In this document: piece after piece, positions 9,647 through 17,180 of the stretch
How positions within the stretch are numbered: the first letter of the stretch is position 1
Layout of the letters: every line of letters starts with the position of its first letter
DNA from: Paramylibacter kogurei
GTDB lineage: Bacteria; Pseudomonadota; Alphaproteobacteria; Rhodobacterales; Rhodobacteraceae
Length of the DNA stretch: 64,000 bases
Direction: 5' to 3'
Assembly (NCBI RefSeq): GCF_002742285.1
Contig: NZ_MDGM01000003.1
Coordinates: 234,012 to 298,011 of the forward strand
Notes under the pieces: generated by a model
The model's database searches: none
Seen by the model: the letters and a program-made list of their open reading frames with translations, nothing else
What the model was told of the DNA's origin: nothing
Made by a program: the position numbers and the translations under genes

Positions 9647-9835
9647 ATGCTGGATAAATACAAACAACAAGAAAAAATTGCGACAAACGCAAATTCAAAT
9701 GTGCACTGCTGTGAATGTAACAAAGTTTTAGCAGCGAAAGATCAAGCAGGTGTTGAAAACGAATACTGCGAGGATTGTCAGCGAAAATACCAACAAATTT
9801 TAGACACAGATATCCAACGTAAGGCGGCATCATAG
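9647..9835 (+). CDS. Small CxxC-CxxC zinc-ribbon protein
   Basis: 62 residues. Two cysteine knuckles, CCEC around residues 22-25 and CEDC around residues 46-49, are spaced as in treble-clef or zinc-ribbon proteins; the rest is charged and probably helical. It resembles DksA/TraR-type small zinc proteins in its cysteine pattern but lacks the coiled-coil length, so no function is assigned. Its stop is 2 bp from the convergent tdh stop, and it follows the LuxR gene after a 122-bp AT-rich gap that could hold its own promoter. Confidence 0.6.
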   Translation: MLDKYKQQEKIATNANSNVHCCECNKVLAAKDQAGVENEYCEDCQRKYQQILDTDIQRKAAS

Positions 9836-9837
9836 GA

Positions 9838-10884
9838 TCAGATTGATTTGGTCCAATCCAAAACCACCTTGCCGCTGGTACCACTTTTCATTGCTGCGAA
9901 ACCTTGTTCAAAATCATTGAAGTCAAAATGATGTGTGATCACTTTGCTCACGTCCAATCCGTTTTGTAACATGGCGATCATTTTGTACCATGTTTCAAAA
10001 ATTTCACGACCATAAACACCTTTTATTGTGATGGCCTTGAAAACGATGCGCGACCAATCAACCGGTGATTTGCCCGGTGGAATACCCAGCATTGCGATAC
10101 GCCCACCCATCACCATTGCTTCGATCATTTGATCAAGTGCGACCTGATTGCCTGACATTTCCATACCAACATCAAACCCCTGTTTCATTTTCAGGCGTGG
10201 GATCACATCGGCCAGTTCTTCGTTTGCAACATTTACGGGCACCAGATCAGTTACCTGTTCGGCCAATGCCAAACGCGCAGGGTTTATATCTGTGATCACC
10301 ACGTTTCGTGCACCGGCATGGCGTGCCACGGCGGCGGCCATTATTCCAATCGGCCCCGCACCCGTGATCAAAACATCCTCGCCGATTAAATCAAATGACA
10401 ATGCGGTGTGAACGGCATTGCCCAATGGATCCAAAATTGCGCCAATATCGTCTGAAATTTCATCGGGCAGCGGCACCACGTTAAACGCAGGAAGGCGCAG
10501 GTATTGCGCAAATGCACCCTGTTCATTCACACCAATTCCGCGCGTATCTGGATCCAGATGAAAATGCCCGGCGCGTGATTGGCGGCTGTTTTTTCCAATA
10601 AGATGCCCTTCACCAGAACAGCGTTGACCAAGGGTCAGATCGGTTACGTTTTTACCAAGCTCAACAATTTCGCCTGCGAATTCATGTCCTGTAATCATTG
10701 GCACAGGCACTGTTTTTTGCGCCCAATCATCCCAATTCCAAATATGAATATCTGTTCCGCAAATGCCCGTTTTATTGATGCGAATCAACACATCGTCTGG
10801 TCCGATTTCAGGCACTGGGCTTTGTTGCATCCACAGACCCTGTTCGGGTTTCGCCTTGACCAGAGATTTCATTTCATTGCTCAT
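9838..10884 (-). CDS. tdh: L-threonine 3-dehydrogenase
   Basis: 348 residues of the medium-chain zinc alcohol dehydrogenase family. The catalytic zinc ligands are visible as C42 in GICGTDIH and H67-E68 in TGHEFAG; the NAD fold is [20 protein letters not shown]. The lobe that normally holds four structural-zinc cysteines reads [20 protein letters not shown], with no cysteines, a form I associate with Rhodobacterales enzymes. It oxidises L-threonine to 2-amino-3-ketobutyrate, which the overlapping upstream gene product (Kbl) cleaves to glycine and acetyl-CoA. The ATGA overlap indicates translational coupling. Confidence 0.94.
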   Translation of the reverse strand: MSNEMKSLVKAKPEQGLWMQQSPVPEIGPDDVLIRINKTGICGTDIHIWNWDDWAQKTVPVPMITGHEFAGEIVELGKNVTDLTLGQRCSGEGHLIGKNSRQSRAGHFHLDPDTRGIGVNEQGAFAQYLRLPAFNVVPLPDEISDDIGAILDPLGNAVHTALSFDLIGEDVLITGAGPIGIMAAAVARHAGARNVVITDINPARLALAEQVTDLVPVNVANEELADVIPRLKMKQGFDVGMEMSGNQVALDQMIEAMVMGGRIAMLGIPPGKSPVDWSRIVFKAITIKGVYGREIFETWYKMIAMLQNGLDVSKVITHHFDFNDFEQGFAAMKSGTSGKVVLDWTKSI

Positions 10885-12083
10885 GACAATACCCCTGTTT
10901 TGCGCCCTGCTTTGGCAAATGCATCAAGTGCAAAATCAAGATCGTCGCGAGTGAGGGCTGCGTTCATTTGCGTGCGAATGCGTGCCTGTCCTTTGGGGAC
11001 GACGGGGAAAAAGAAACCGGCAACATAGACACCGCGATTATATAAATCCGCCGCCATATCTTGGGCCAATCGCGCATCGCCAAGCATGACAGGAATAATT
11101 GGATGTTCGCCCTCTAATAAATCAAACCCCAGTGCGGTTAACCCTTTGCGCCAATAGCTTGCATTTGCAAATAATTGTTCGCGCAAATCATCGCCTTGCT
11201 CGATCAAATCCAGCGCGGCCATTCCCGCCATAACAATCGCGGGCGGTAGAGAATTTGAAAACAAATATGGTCGTGCGCGTTGGCGCAGCAGGTCAATCAC
11301 CGCTTGTGGTCCTGCGATGTAACCCCCGATTGCGCCGCCCAATGCTTTGCCTAATGTGCCGGTCAATATGTCAACATCCACGCCAAAATGTGCGGGTGTT
11401 CCCTTGCCCTTTGGCCCCATGAAACCGGTTGAATGACAGTCGTCCACCATTACCAATGCATTATATTTTTCGGCCAAGGCGTTGATCGCGGGCAAGTTTG
11501 CCAAATATCCATCCATGGAAAAAACACCATCGGTTGCGATCATGATAAACCGTGCACCGTTTTCACGCGCTGTGATTAATTGTGTTTCCAAATCCGCCAT
11601 ATCCGAATTGGCATAACGATAACGTTTTGCTTTGCACAGGCGGATGCCATCGATGATGGATGCGTGGTTCAAGCTATCGGAGATAATGGCATCTTCGGGT
11701 CCAAGCAAGGGTTCGAACAAACCGCCATTTGCATCAAAGCAAGCAGCAAACAGGATTGCATCATCTTTGTTTAAAAACGTGGCCAAGCGTTGTTCCAGCT
11801 GGCGGTGAATATCTTGGGTTCCACAAATAAATCGCACCGATGCCATGCCAAAACCGTGTTCATTCAACGCATTCTTGGCAGCCGCGATAAGTGCAGGATG
11901 ATCAGCAAGACCCAGATAATTATTCGCACAAAGGTTCACCATTTCCGCGCGTCCGTTGATTGGGTGGTCAACCGTAATTCGCCCCGATTGCGGCGAAACA
12001 ATCATGCGTTCGCGTTTGTACAATCCATCGGCATCAATGTTGCGAAGTGTATTTTCAATATGATCTAAGAAATCTGTCGGCAT
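10881..12083 (-). CDS. kbl: Glycine C-acetyltransferase (2-amino-3-ketobutyrate CoA ligase)
   Basis: 400 residues from the ATG at 12083, which has GGAGG 7 bp upstream; an in-frame start 45 bp earlier would run into the regulatory dyad. It is a PLP-dependent alpha-oxoamine synthase: [12 protein letters not shown] near the N-terminus, [29 protein letters not shown], and the PLP lysine in [16 protein letters not shown]. The reaction splits 2-amino-3-ketobutyrate with CoA into glycine and acetyl-CoA. Together with tdh it makes the two-step threonine catabolic pathway. A long inverted repeat (12099-12177) separates it from the XRE-cupin gene upstream. Confidence 0.95.
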   Translation of the reverse strand: MPTDFLDHIENTLRNIDADGLYKRERMIVSPQSGRITVDHPINGRAEMVNLCANNYLGLADHPALIAAAKNALNEHGFGMASVRFICGTQDIHRQLEQRLATFLNKDDAILFAACFDANGGLFEPLLGPEDAIISDSLNHASIIDGIRLCKAKRYRYANSDMADLETQLITARENGARFIMIATDGVFSMDGYLANLPAINALAEKYNALVMVDDCHSTGFMGPKGKGTPAHFGVDVDILTGTLGKALGGAIGGYIAGPQAVIDLLRQRARPYLFSNSLPPAIVMAGMAALDLIEQGDDLREQLFANASYWRKGLTALGFDLLEGEHPIIPVMLGDARLAQDMAADLYNRGVYVAGFFFPVVPKGQARIRTQMNAALTRDDLDFALDAFAKAGRKTGVLS

Positions 12084-12098
12084 GGATTGGCCTCCTTT

Positions 12099-12177
12099 AT
12101 AACGGAGGATTAGCCAATAAATTGGCATGCGTCAAGATAAAGGATGACATGCCATTATATTGGATATTGTCCGTTAT
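12099..12177. promoter_or_regulatory. 79-bp hyphenated dyad between the XRE-cupin gene and kbl
   Basis: Two nested pairs of arms share one centre near 12138. The outer arms are ATAACGGA (12099-12106) and TCCGTTAT (12170-12177), a perfect match. The inner arms are CCAATAAATTGGCATG (12114-12129) and CATGCCATTATATTGG (12148-12163), matching at 14 of 16 positions. A TTGACG hexamer (12130-12135, reading left) lies in the middle. The arrangement fits a two-site operator for the adjacent regulator or a structured kbl leader. Confidence 0.6.
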
Positions 12178-12740
12178 GCATTTTTTACAATGAGCAATGC
12201 GCGGGCGGGTTTATCCGCCTGAATCGCGTGGTTTTTATCTGCTTCGTATCGGGCAGTGTCACCCGTCGCTAATTGCACGCTATGACCATCGCTTGTGATC
12301 TTTAGTGTCCCTTCCAATACAGTGATTGATTCAACACAACCCCGTTTATGCGGTGCGCTATCCATCATAGCGTTTGAATCAAAAGTAATATCGTAAACTT
12401 CGGTTTCGCCAACGTCACTTGGGGCGCTTAATATCCGAATAGTACAACCCGTGTCTTTTTGTGAAATGACCGGCGTTTCATCGGCGCTTACATATTCTTT
12501 GATCGGGCTGCTATCGTTTTGATCATCATCTAGCAAACCCGCGAAATCGACATTCAATGCCTGTGTCAAATTCCAAAGACTGGCCACAGTCGGGCTGGAA
12601 CCGCCGCGTTCAATTTGTGACAGCATGGATCGCGATACACCAGACAATTTCGCCAGCGCATCAAGGCTTAGCCCTTTGGCATTGCGCGCCTCTTTCAGGC
12701 GGTTCGCTAATCTTATGGTGATTTCGGGTTTTGGCGACAC
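12174..12740 (-). CDS. XRE-family regulator with C-terminal cupin domain
   Basis: 188 residues from a GTG with AAGGAA upstream. Residues ~10-66 form an XRE helix-turn-helix (RLKEARNAKGLSLDALAKLS, then SRSMLSQIERGGSSPTVASL); residues ~110-185 form a small cupin (HKRGCVESITVLEGTLKITS, then GDTARYEADKNHAIQ). Regulators of this shape usually sense a small metabolite, often an amino acid or amine, through the cupin. It precedes kbl-tdh on the same strand with 90 bp between them, filled by a long dyad. The likely job is control of threonine catabolism and of itself; this is inference from position. Confidence 0.88.
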   Translation of the reverse strand: MSPKPEITIRLANRLKEARNAKGLSLDALAKLSGVSRSMLSQIERGGSSPTVASLWNLTQALNVDFAGLLDDDQNDSSPIKEYVSADETPVISQKDTGCTIRILSAPSDVGETEVYDITFDSNAMMDSAPHKRGCVESITVLEGTLKITSDGHSVQLATGDTARYEADKNHAIQADKPARALLIVKNA

Positions 12741-12780
12741 GCGAAAGGTTCCTTTTAATCATCTGCATATTTGCGAAAAT

Positions 12781-14157
12781 TTAGGTGGTGAGGTGCAGCC
12801 CCAAATTGCCAAAATAAGAATGGCGCAAATCGCTGCGTTTCATTGTAATGACCAAGTCTCTATTTTCGGCCCAAACCCAGCCCATCATCGCGCTGCTTGG
12901 AAGTTCAAGCAATACAACATCATCGCTATCTTGGCCAATGAACAAATCAATGTTGCCCCGTGGAATATTACCAAGCGCTCCGATTTCACGCCGCGCATCA
13001 TATGCCCAAAGCGATTCATAATAGGGTCGATGTGTATCTGGCAGGCTGTTGGGTGCTTGGGTGTATAAATGTTTGCAATATTCATACATCGCACGAAGAT
13101 AATCGTGCTGGTTATCTTGGAAAAATGACTCCCCAAAAAAGAAACTGATCAATCCAAAACTTGCTTCTAGCTCGGTATCGGTAAAGGGTTTGGATTGTGC
13201 CTGATTATGCGCAGTGTCCAACAACATTTGGAATTTAGATAATTGGCTGTCCATCTGCGTAACGGTTTGATTGTATTGCGCCAGCTGTTCTGGATTCATC
13301 GTATTTGATTTCAACTTCATCGCATTGCGATCAACGAACGCGGTGCGTTGAGCCTGTTTTTGCGTTTTGATGAATTTCAAAATGTGCAGGGTTGATGCCC
13401 AATCAAATGGGCGAAAATGCGGTTGCGAAATATCAAACGGTATCGCTGTGCGTGGGTCAGGGCGTGCAAGGCCGGTGATGGCATTGTCCTGTTGCCAATC
13501 AAATGGATCATCCATACCCATCGTGTGGACACCAAATTGAACGGGCCAGCGTGGTGAAACGGGCTGATAAACCAATCCTGTTTCCATCTTGGGTTCAAAC
13601 CATTGTTGCAATTTGTCCGATGGGGTTGGCGCAGAACGCGGTTTTCCCAAAGTTTGCGTATAAATTATCAGAGGTTTTGGCGGCCAGGATTCACTTAAAA
13701 ACACCACAAGCCAACCTTTGCGCGGGCCCGCGCCACCCCAGACATGCGGGTGAATGTCAGCACAATTAATTTGTGCCAAGAAATGCATATGATCGTTGGG
13801 TGCAACGGGCCAGTTGGCCTCTTCTGGTAAATAGGGATGTCCGCCAAACCAGCTATTGTATGCAACGTCCGTTCGGATCGGAACCTGAGGAATAATCCGA
13901 AGCGAGGTTGGCGGGTTTTCACGCTCCTTTGCTTCGCGCTGTTCCAAATCGTTGCTACCTGATCCCGCCTTCATCATATCGGCGATCAATCCACCTTCGG
14001 TACCATATTCATGGGTTTCTACATCGCTCACGTTGGTCGACTTGCGCTGGTTGAGAAGCCACACAACCCCATAATGGATGGTTAACAACGCCAGCGTAAT
14101 GGCGGCGATGATCGGTGCCGCTTGAATATGTTGTGAAATGGTTTCAATCGGGTCCAT
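12781..14157 (-). CDS. DUF1963 (YwqG-like) membrane-anchored protein
   Basis: 458 residues. One transmembrane segment at about residues 14-36 is followed by a charged linker and then a soluble part with the DUF1963 style: SWFGGHPYLPEEANWPVAPN, MHFLAQINCADI, and a late GNIPRGNIDLFIGQDSDDVVLLELPS. The domain's function is not established. The N-terminal anchor and the extra helical insert (residues ~270-360, with KSNTMNPEQLAQYNQTVTQM) make it longer than the usual 250-300 residue soluble members. It is transcribed toward the XRE gene with a 40-bp gap and might be cotranscribed. Confidence 0.65.
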   Translation of the reverse strand: MDPIETISQHIQAAPIIAAITLALLTIHYGVVWLLNQRKSTNVSDVETHEYGTEGGLIADMMKAGSGSNDLEQREAKERENPPTSLRIIPQVPIRTDVAYNSWFGGHPYLPEEANWPVAPNDHMHFLAQINCADIHPHVWGGAGPRKGWLVVFLSESWPPKPLIIYTQTLGKPRSAPTPSDKLQQWFEPKMETGLVYQPVSPRWPVQFGVHTMGMDDPFDWQQDNAITGLARPDPRTAIPFDISQPHFRPFDWASTLHILKFIKTQKQAQRTAFVDRNAMKLKSNTMNPEQLAQYNQTVTQMDSQLSKFQMLLDTAHNQAQSKPFTDTELEASFGLISFFFGESFFQDNQHDYLRAMYEYCKHLYTQAPNSLPDTHRPYYESLWAYDARREIGALGNIPRGNIDLFIGQDSDDVVLLELPSSAMMGWVWAENRDLVITMKRSDLRHSYFGNLGLHLTT

Positions 14158-14307
14158 GTATAAAGCTCTGCAATGTTACCTTAAAATTACGATTCTGGGT
14201 GGGTGTAGGCACAATAATGCACCTATAATCATATCGTTAGCAATGTATTGCGTCGAATTTTGGGCAATATTTTCACAGGTGTGTTGCCGTATGCGCTGAA
14301 CAAAAAC

Positions 14308-15780
14308 CTATGTTCCGCAAAATGTTTTATATGGTCCAAAATCAGCGGGTGCAGGTTGGGCGTATTTTTCTGCGTTTGAACGAGGTGTGAATGGTTGTTT
14401 TAACACTGCCAGTAAATCGTCAAACGGGGTCATATCACCTTCGTTCACCGTAGCGTTTAGTGCTGCTTCCACCAAATGGTTGCGTGGAATATACAACGGA
14501 TTCATCGCATTCATTGCGGCAATGCGATCAGATGGATTGATGGATTCCTGTGCAAGGCGGGTTTGCCAACGGGCAATCCATAATTTGAAATCATCAGAAT
14601 GCGAAACCAAATCAAAAACTTCACTGGGTTCATCCGTTGCAGCACCTGCCAGAGCACGAAACAGTTGCGTAAAATCGACCTGTTGATTTTCAATTGATGT
14701 GAAAAGCTGATGTATTAAATCGACATCGTCGTCTTGCACAGTGGACAATCCGATTTTTTTGCGCATCCCATCGACCCAATGATGGGTGTAGATATCATCG
14801 AATTTATTTATTTCCACAGTTGCAATTTCAATTGCGCGATCTGTGTCTTGATCAATAAGCGGTAACAAAGATTCCGCCAAACGCGCCAAATTCCATTTGG
14901 CCATTTTGGGTTGATTGCCATATGCATATCGCCCGTTTGCATCGATCGAACTGTATACCGTATTACTTGCGTAATAATCCATAAACGCACAGGGACCGTA
15001 ATCGATGGTTTCCCCGCTGATGGTCATATTGTCTGTGTTCATAACCCCGTGGATGAATCCAACCAACATCCATTTTGCAATCAGTTGAGCCTGTGCCCCA
15101 CAAACAGATTGCAGCAACGCGACATAGGGGTTTTCGGCATTTTGCAAGTTTGGATAGTGGCGATGAATTGCGTAATCTGCCAATTGGCGTAGCTTTTCAT
15201 TTTCTTGACGCGCCGCAAAAAATTGAAAGGTTCCCACACGAAGATGGCTTTCGGCGATGCGCGCCAAAACAGCACCGGGTTGGTACCCATCGCGCAAGAT
15301 TTCTTCGCCAGTTGTAACCGCGGCCAAGGCACGCGTGGTGGGTATGGCTAACGCATGCATTGCCTCGCCCATCAAGTATTCGCGTAAAACTGGGCCAAGC
15401 ACGGCCTTACCATCGCCGCCACGTGAAAATGGGGTGCGGCCCGATCCCTTTAAATGCAAGTCGTGATGTTGGCCTTTTGCATCAACGATTTCACCCAATA
15501 AAATGGCACGCCCATCGCCAAGTTGTGGGGAAAACCCCCCGAATTGATGCCCTGCATATGCTTGTGCCAAAGGGTTTGAACCCGTTGGCGCAACGCTTCC
15601 AGCAAAGATCGCTGCGCCTTGTTTTGAGTTTAATGCATCCGCATCAAGCCCAAGTACATTCGCAAGTTCATGATTGAATTTAATGATCTTTGCATCTGGC
15701 GCAGTATCGCCCTGCCATTGAACATAGAAACCATCCAGTTCGCGTGCATAGGTGTTATCAAAATGAAAATCGATGGGCAT
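14308..15780 (-). CDS. selO: Protein adenylyltransferase SelO
   Basis: 490 residues, normal for SelO (YdiU/UPF0061). Recognisable blocks are LAQAYAGHQFGGFSPQLGDG, LHLKGSGRTPFSRGGDGKA, REYLMGEAMHALAIPTTRAL, and the metal/ATP-binding HGVMNTDNM with DYGPCAFMD. SelO is a pseudokinase that transfers AMP from ATP to Ser/Thr/Tyr of substrate proteins and is linked to oxidative-stress protection. The conserved C-terminal cysteine in KTFCGT is present. It is the last gene of msrB-msrA-selO (16-bp gap after msrA), which ties it to methionine sulfoxide repair in this organism. Confidence 0.95.
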   Translation of the reverse strand: MPIDFHFDNTYARELDGFYVQWQGDTAPDAKIIKFNHELANVLGLDADALNSKQGAAIFAGSVAPTGSNPLAQAYAGHQFGGFSPQLGDGRAILLGEIVDAKGQHHDLHLKGSGRTPFSRGGDGKAVLGPVLREYLMGEAMHALAIPTTRALAAVTTGEEILRDGYQPGAVLARIAESHLRVGTFQFFAARQENEKLRQLADYAIHRHYPNLQNAENPYVALLQSVCGAQAQLIAKWMLVGFIHGVMNTDNMTISGETIDYGPCAFMDYYASNTVYSSIDANGRYAYGNQPKMAKWNLARLAESLLPLIDQDTDRAIEIATVEINKFDDIYTHHWVDGMRKKIGLSTVQDDDVDLIHQLFTSIENQQVDFTQLFRALAGAATDEPSEVFDLVSHSDDFKLWIARWQTRLAQESINPSDRIAAMNAMNPLYIPRNHLVEAALNATVNEGDMTPFDDLLAVLKQPFTPRSNAEKYAQPAPADFGPYKTFCGT

Positions 15781-15796
15781 CTGCGGCTTTCATTTG

Positions 15797-16306
15797 TTAT
15801 TCGGCGGCGTCACTGCGCGGTAAAACCCAATCGGGGCGGATAAAATGACAGGTATATCCATTTGGAATGCGTTCCAAATAATCCTGATGTTCAGGTTCCG
15901 CTTCCCAAAACGCACTGACAGGTTCAACCTCTGTCACTACGGGTGCTGGCCAAATACCAGATGCGTTTACATCGGCAATTGTGCGCAATGCTTCGCTGTG
16001 CTGTTCATCATTCGTATAGTAAATCGCAGAACGATATGATGCGCCAACATCGTTGCCTTGACGGTTCGCGGTTGTTGGGTCGTGAATTTGGAAAAAGAAT
16101 TCTAAAAGTTTGCGATAGCTGATGATGCTATCATCGAAAATAATTTCGATCCCTTCGGCATGAGTTCCGTGGTTGCGATAGGTTGCGTTTTCAACATCAC
16201 CACCCGTGTACCCCACGCGCGTTGAAATAACGCCATCCATTTTACGGATTAAATCCTGCATTCCCCAGAAACAGCCGCCAGCCAAGACAGCGCGTGATTG
16301 TGCCAT
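15797..16306 (-). CDS. msrA: Peptide methionine (S)-S-oxide reductase
   Basis: 169 residues. The catalytic motif [10 protein letters not shown] is at the N-terminus, with [24 protein letters not shown] following as in all MsrA proteins, then [20 protein letters not shown]. It reduces the S-epimer of protein methionine sulfoxide using thioredoxin. There are no further cysteines after the active one, so resolution presumably depends on an external thiol. It begins one base after the msrB stop and is followed by selO, so all three are probably one transcript. Confidence 0.97.
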   Translation of the reverse strand: MAQSRAVLAGGCFWGMQDLIRKMDGVISTRVGYTGGDVENATYRNHGTHAEGIEIIFDDSIISYRKLLEFFFQIHDPTTANRQGNDVGASYRSAIYYTNDEQHSEALRTIADVNASGIWPAPVVTEVEPVSAFWEAEPEHQDYLERIPNGYTCHFIRPDWVLPRSDAAE

Positions 16307-16307
16307 G

Positions 16308-16754
16308 TTAAAATTCCTCTACTTGGTCGATGTAATCGCCGTATCCTTCATCCTCCATCGCATCGCGATGAACGAAACGCAAGGATGCAGAATTTATGCA
16401 ATATCGCAATCCACCGTGATCGGGTGGGCCATCTGGAAACACATGCCCAAGATGGCTGTCGCCGTGCGTTGAGCGAATTTCAACGCGCACCATTCCATGC
16501 GTTTCATCGCGCAGCTCGGTCAGATTTGTAGGCTCAATCGGTTTGGTGAAACTCGGCCAACCGCACCCAGATTCGTATTTATCAGATGAGGCAAACAAAG
16601 GTTCACCCGTGATCAGATCAACATAAATACCCGGCTCTTTATTGTTCAGATATTCCCCTGTGCCTGGGCGTTCTGTTCCATTTTGTTGTGTGACGCGAAA
16701 TTGTTCTGGCGTTAAATTGGCCAGCGCATCTTTGGATTTTTCATAGGTTTTCAC
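16308..16754 (-). CDS. msrB: Peptide methionine (R)-S-oxide reductase
   Basis: 148 residues from a GTG preceded by GGAG at 7 bp. SelR/MsrB domain with [33 protein letters not shown] and the active-site [11 protein letters not shown]. The two CxxC zinc-binding pairs of many MsrB proteins are absent (LFASSDKY where a CxxC would be), so it is the zinc-free type; the cysteine in SGCGWPSF is the likely resolving residue. It reduces the R-epimer of methionine sulfoxide. First gene of msrB-msrA-selO; a small palindrome (16830-16844) lies in its promoter region. Confidence 0.96.
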   Translation of the reverse strand: MKTYEKSKDALANLTPEQFRVTQQNGTERPGTGEYLNNKEPGIYVDLITGEPLFASSDKYESGCGWPSFTKPIEPTNLTELRDETHGMVRVEIRSTHGDSHLGHVFPDGPPDHGGLRYCINSASLRFVHRDAMEDEGYGDYIDQVEEF

Positions 16755-16829
16755 GGCATTGCTCCAACTATTTTTGTTGATGCTAATGTGGCGTGTTTAT
16801 TGGGAAATACCAAATTGAATTCGCGATTT

Positions 16830-16844
16830 GTGAACAATTTTCAC
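16830..16844. promoter_or_regulatory. Short palindrome in the msrB promoter region
   Basis: GTGAA and TTCAC arms flank CAATT, 75-90 bp upstream of the msrB start. The half TGTGAAC is shared with the palindrome in front of psuK (8452-8470). Short arms make this weak evidence. Confidence 0.25.
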
Positions 16845-16846
16845 GT

Positions 16847-16880
16847 AAAAATGAGCCACGGGTTATTCATCCGTGGCTCA
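16847..16880 (-). terminator. Intrinsic terminator reading leftward
   Basis: A perfect 10-bp stem (TGAGCCACGG / CCGTGGCTCA) with a 9-base loop is followed on the minus strand by five T (16847-16851). It lies downstream of the candidate 56-residue gene (16944-17114) and of the histidine kinase, and before the msrB promoter, so it closes that transcript. Confidence 0.8.
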
Positions 16881-16943
16881 GATAGCCAATAGAGATTTTA
16901 TCGGCTTTCCTAGAGCATTTTCAATTTTTGCAATTTTGCGTGA

Positions 16944-17114
16944 CTATTCCTGTGCCAAACGGGAATTTGCCCAATTGTGTTGGCTTGGTATGGAATTACT
17001 GTTTGCAACTGGCGTTTCAAAATGCCGATCAGCCTCTGCGTACAGTTTGTTGATCAATCTAATCTGTTGCACCTTTTTAGATTGCTTTTCGTCGCTTTTC
17101 GTCGTGTTACCCAT
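16944..17114 (-). CDS. Candidate small protein (56 residues), unrecognised
   Basis: ATG at 17114, stop TAG at 16944-16946. The product starts MGNTTKSDEKQSKK, then has a helix-like VQQIRLINKLYAEADRHFE and a polar tail; it is hydrophilic, lysine-rich at the N-terminus, with no cysteine or membrane segment. It lies 66 bp downstream of the histidine kinase on the same strand and is followed 64 bp later by a strong terminator. That placement and the reasonable composition support it; only a weak AGAG motif stands in for a ribosome site. A reading frame on the opposite strand here looks spurious. I recognise no family. Confidence 0.5.
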   Translation of the reverse strand: MGNTTKSDEKQSKKVQQIRLINKLYAEADRHFETPVANSNSIPSQHNWANSRLAQE

Positions 17115-17180
17115 AAAAATACTCTATCGTTAATAGTTATATTCAACCTATAGCTGCTTTAGTTGCTAGTAGCAAACTAT

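Noticed and set aside
9647..9835. DksA/TraR assignment for the small zinc-ribbon protein
   Set aside because: The cysteine spacing is compatible but the coiled coil and family motifs are missing, so only a zinc-ribbon description is kept.
16873..17133. 86-codon plus-strand frame downstream of the kinase
   Set aside because: It begins inside the terminator hairpin, lacks a ribosome site and has implausible composition; the minus-strand 56-residue frame fits the context better.
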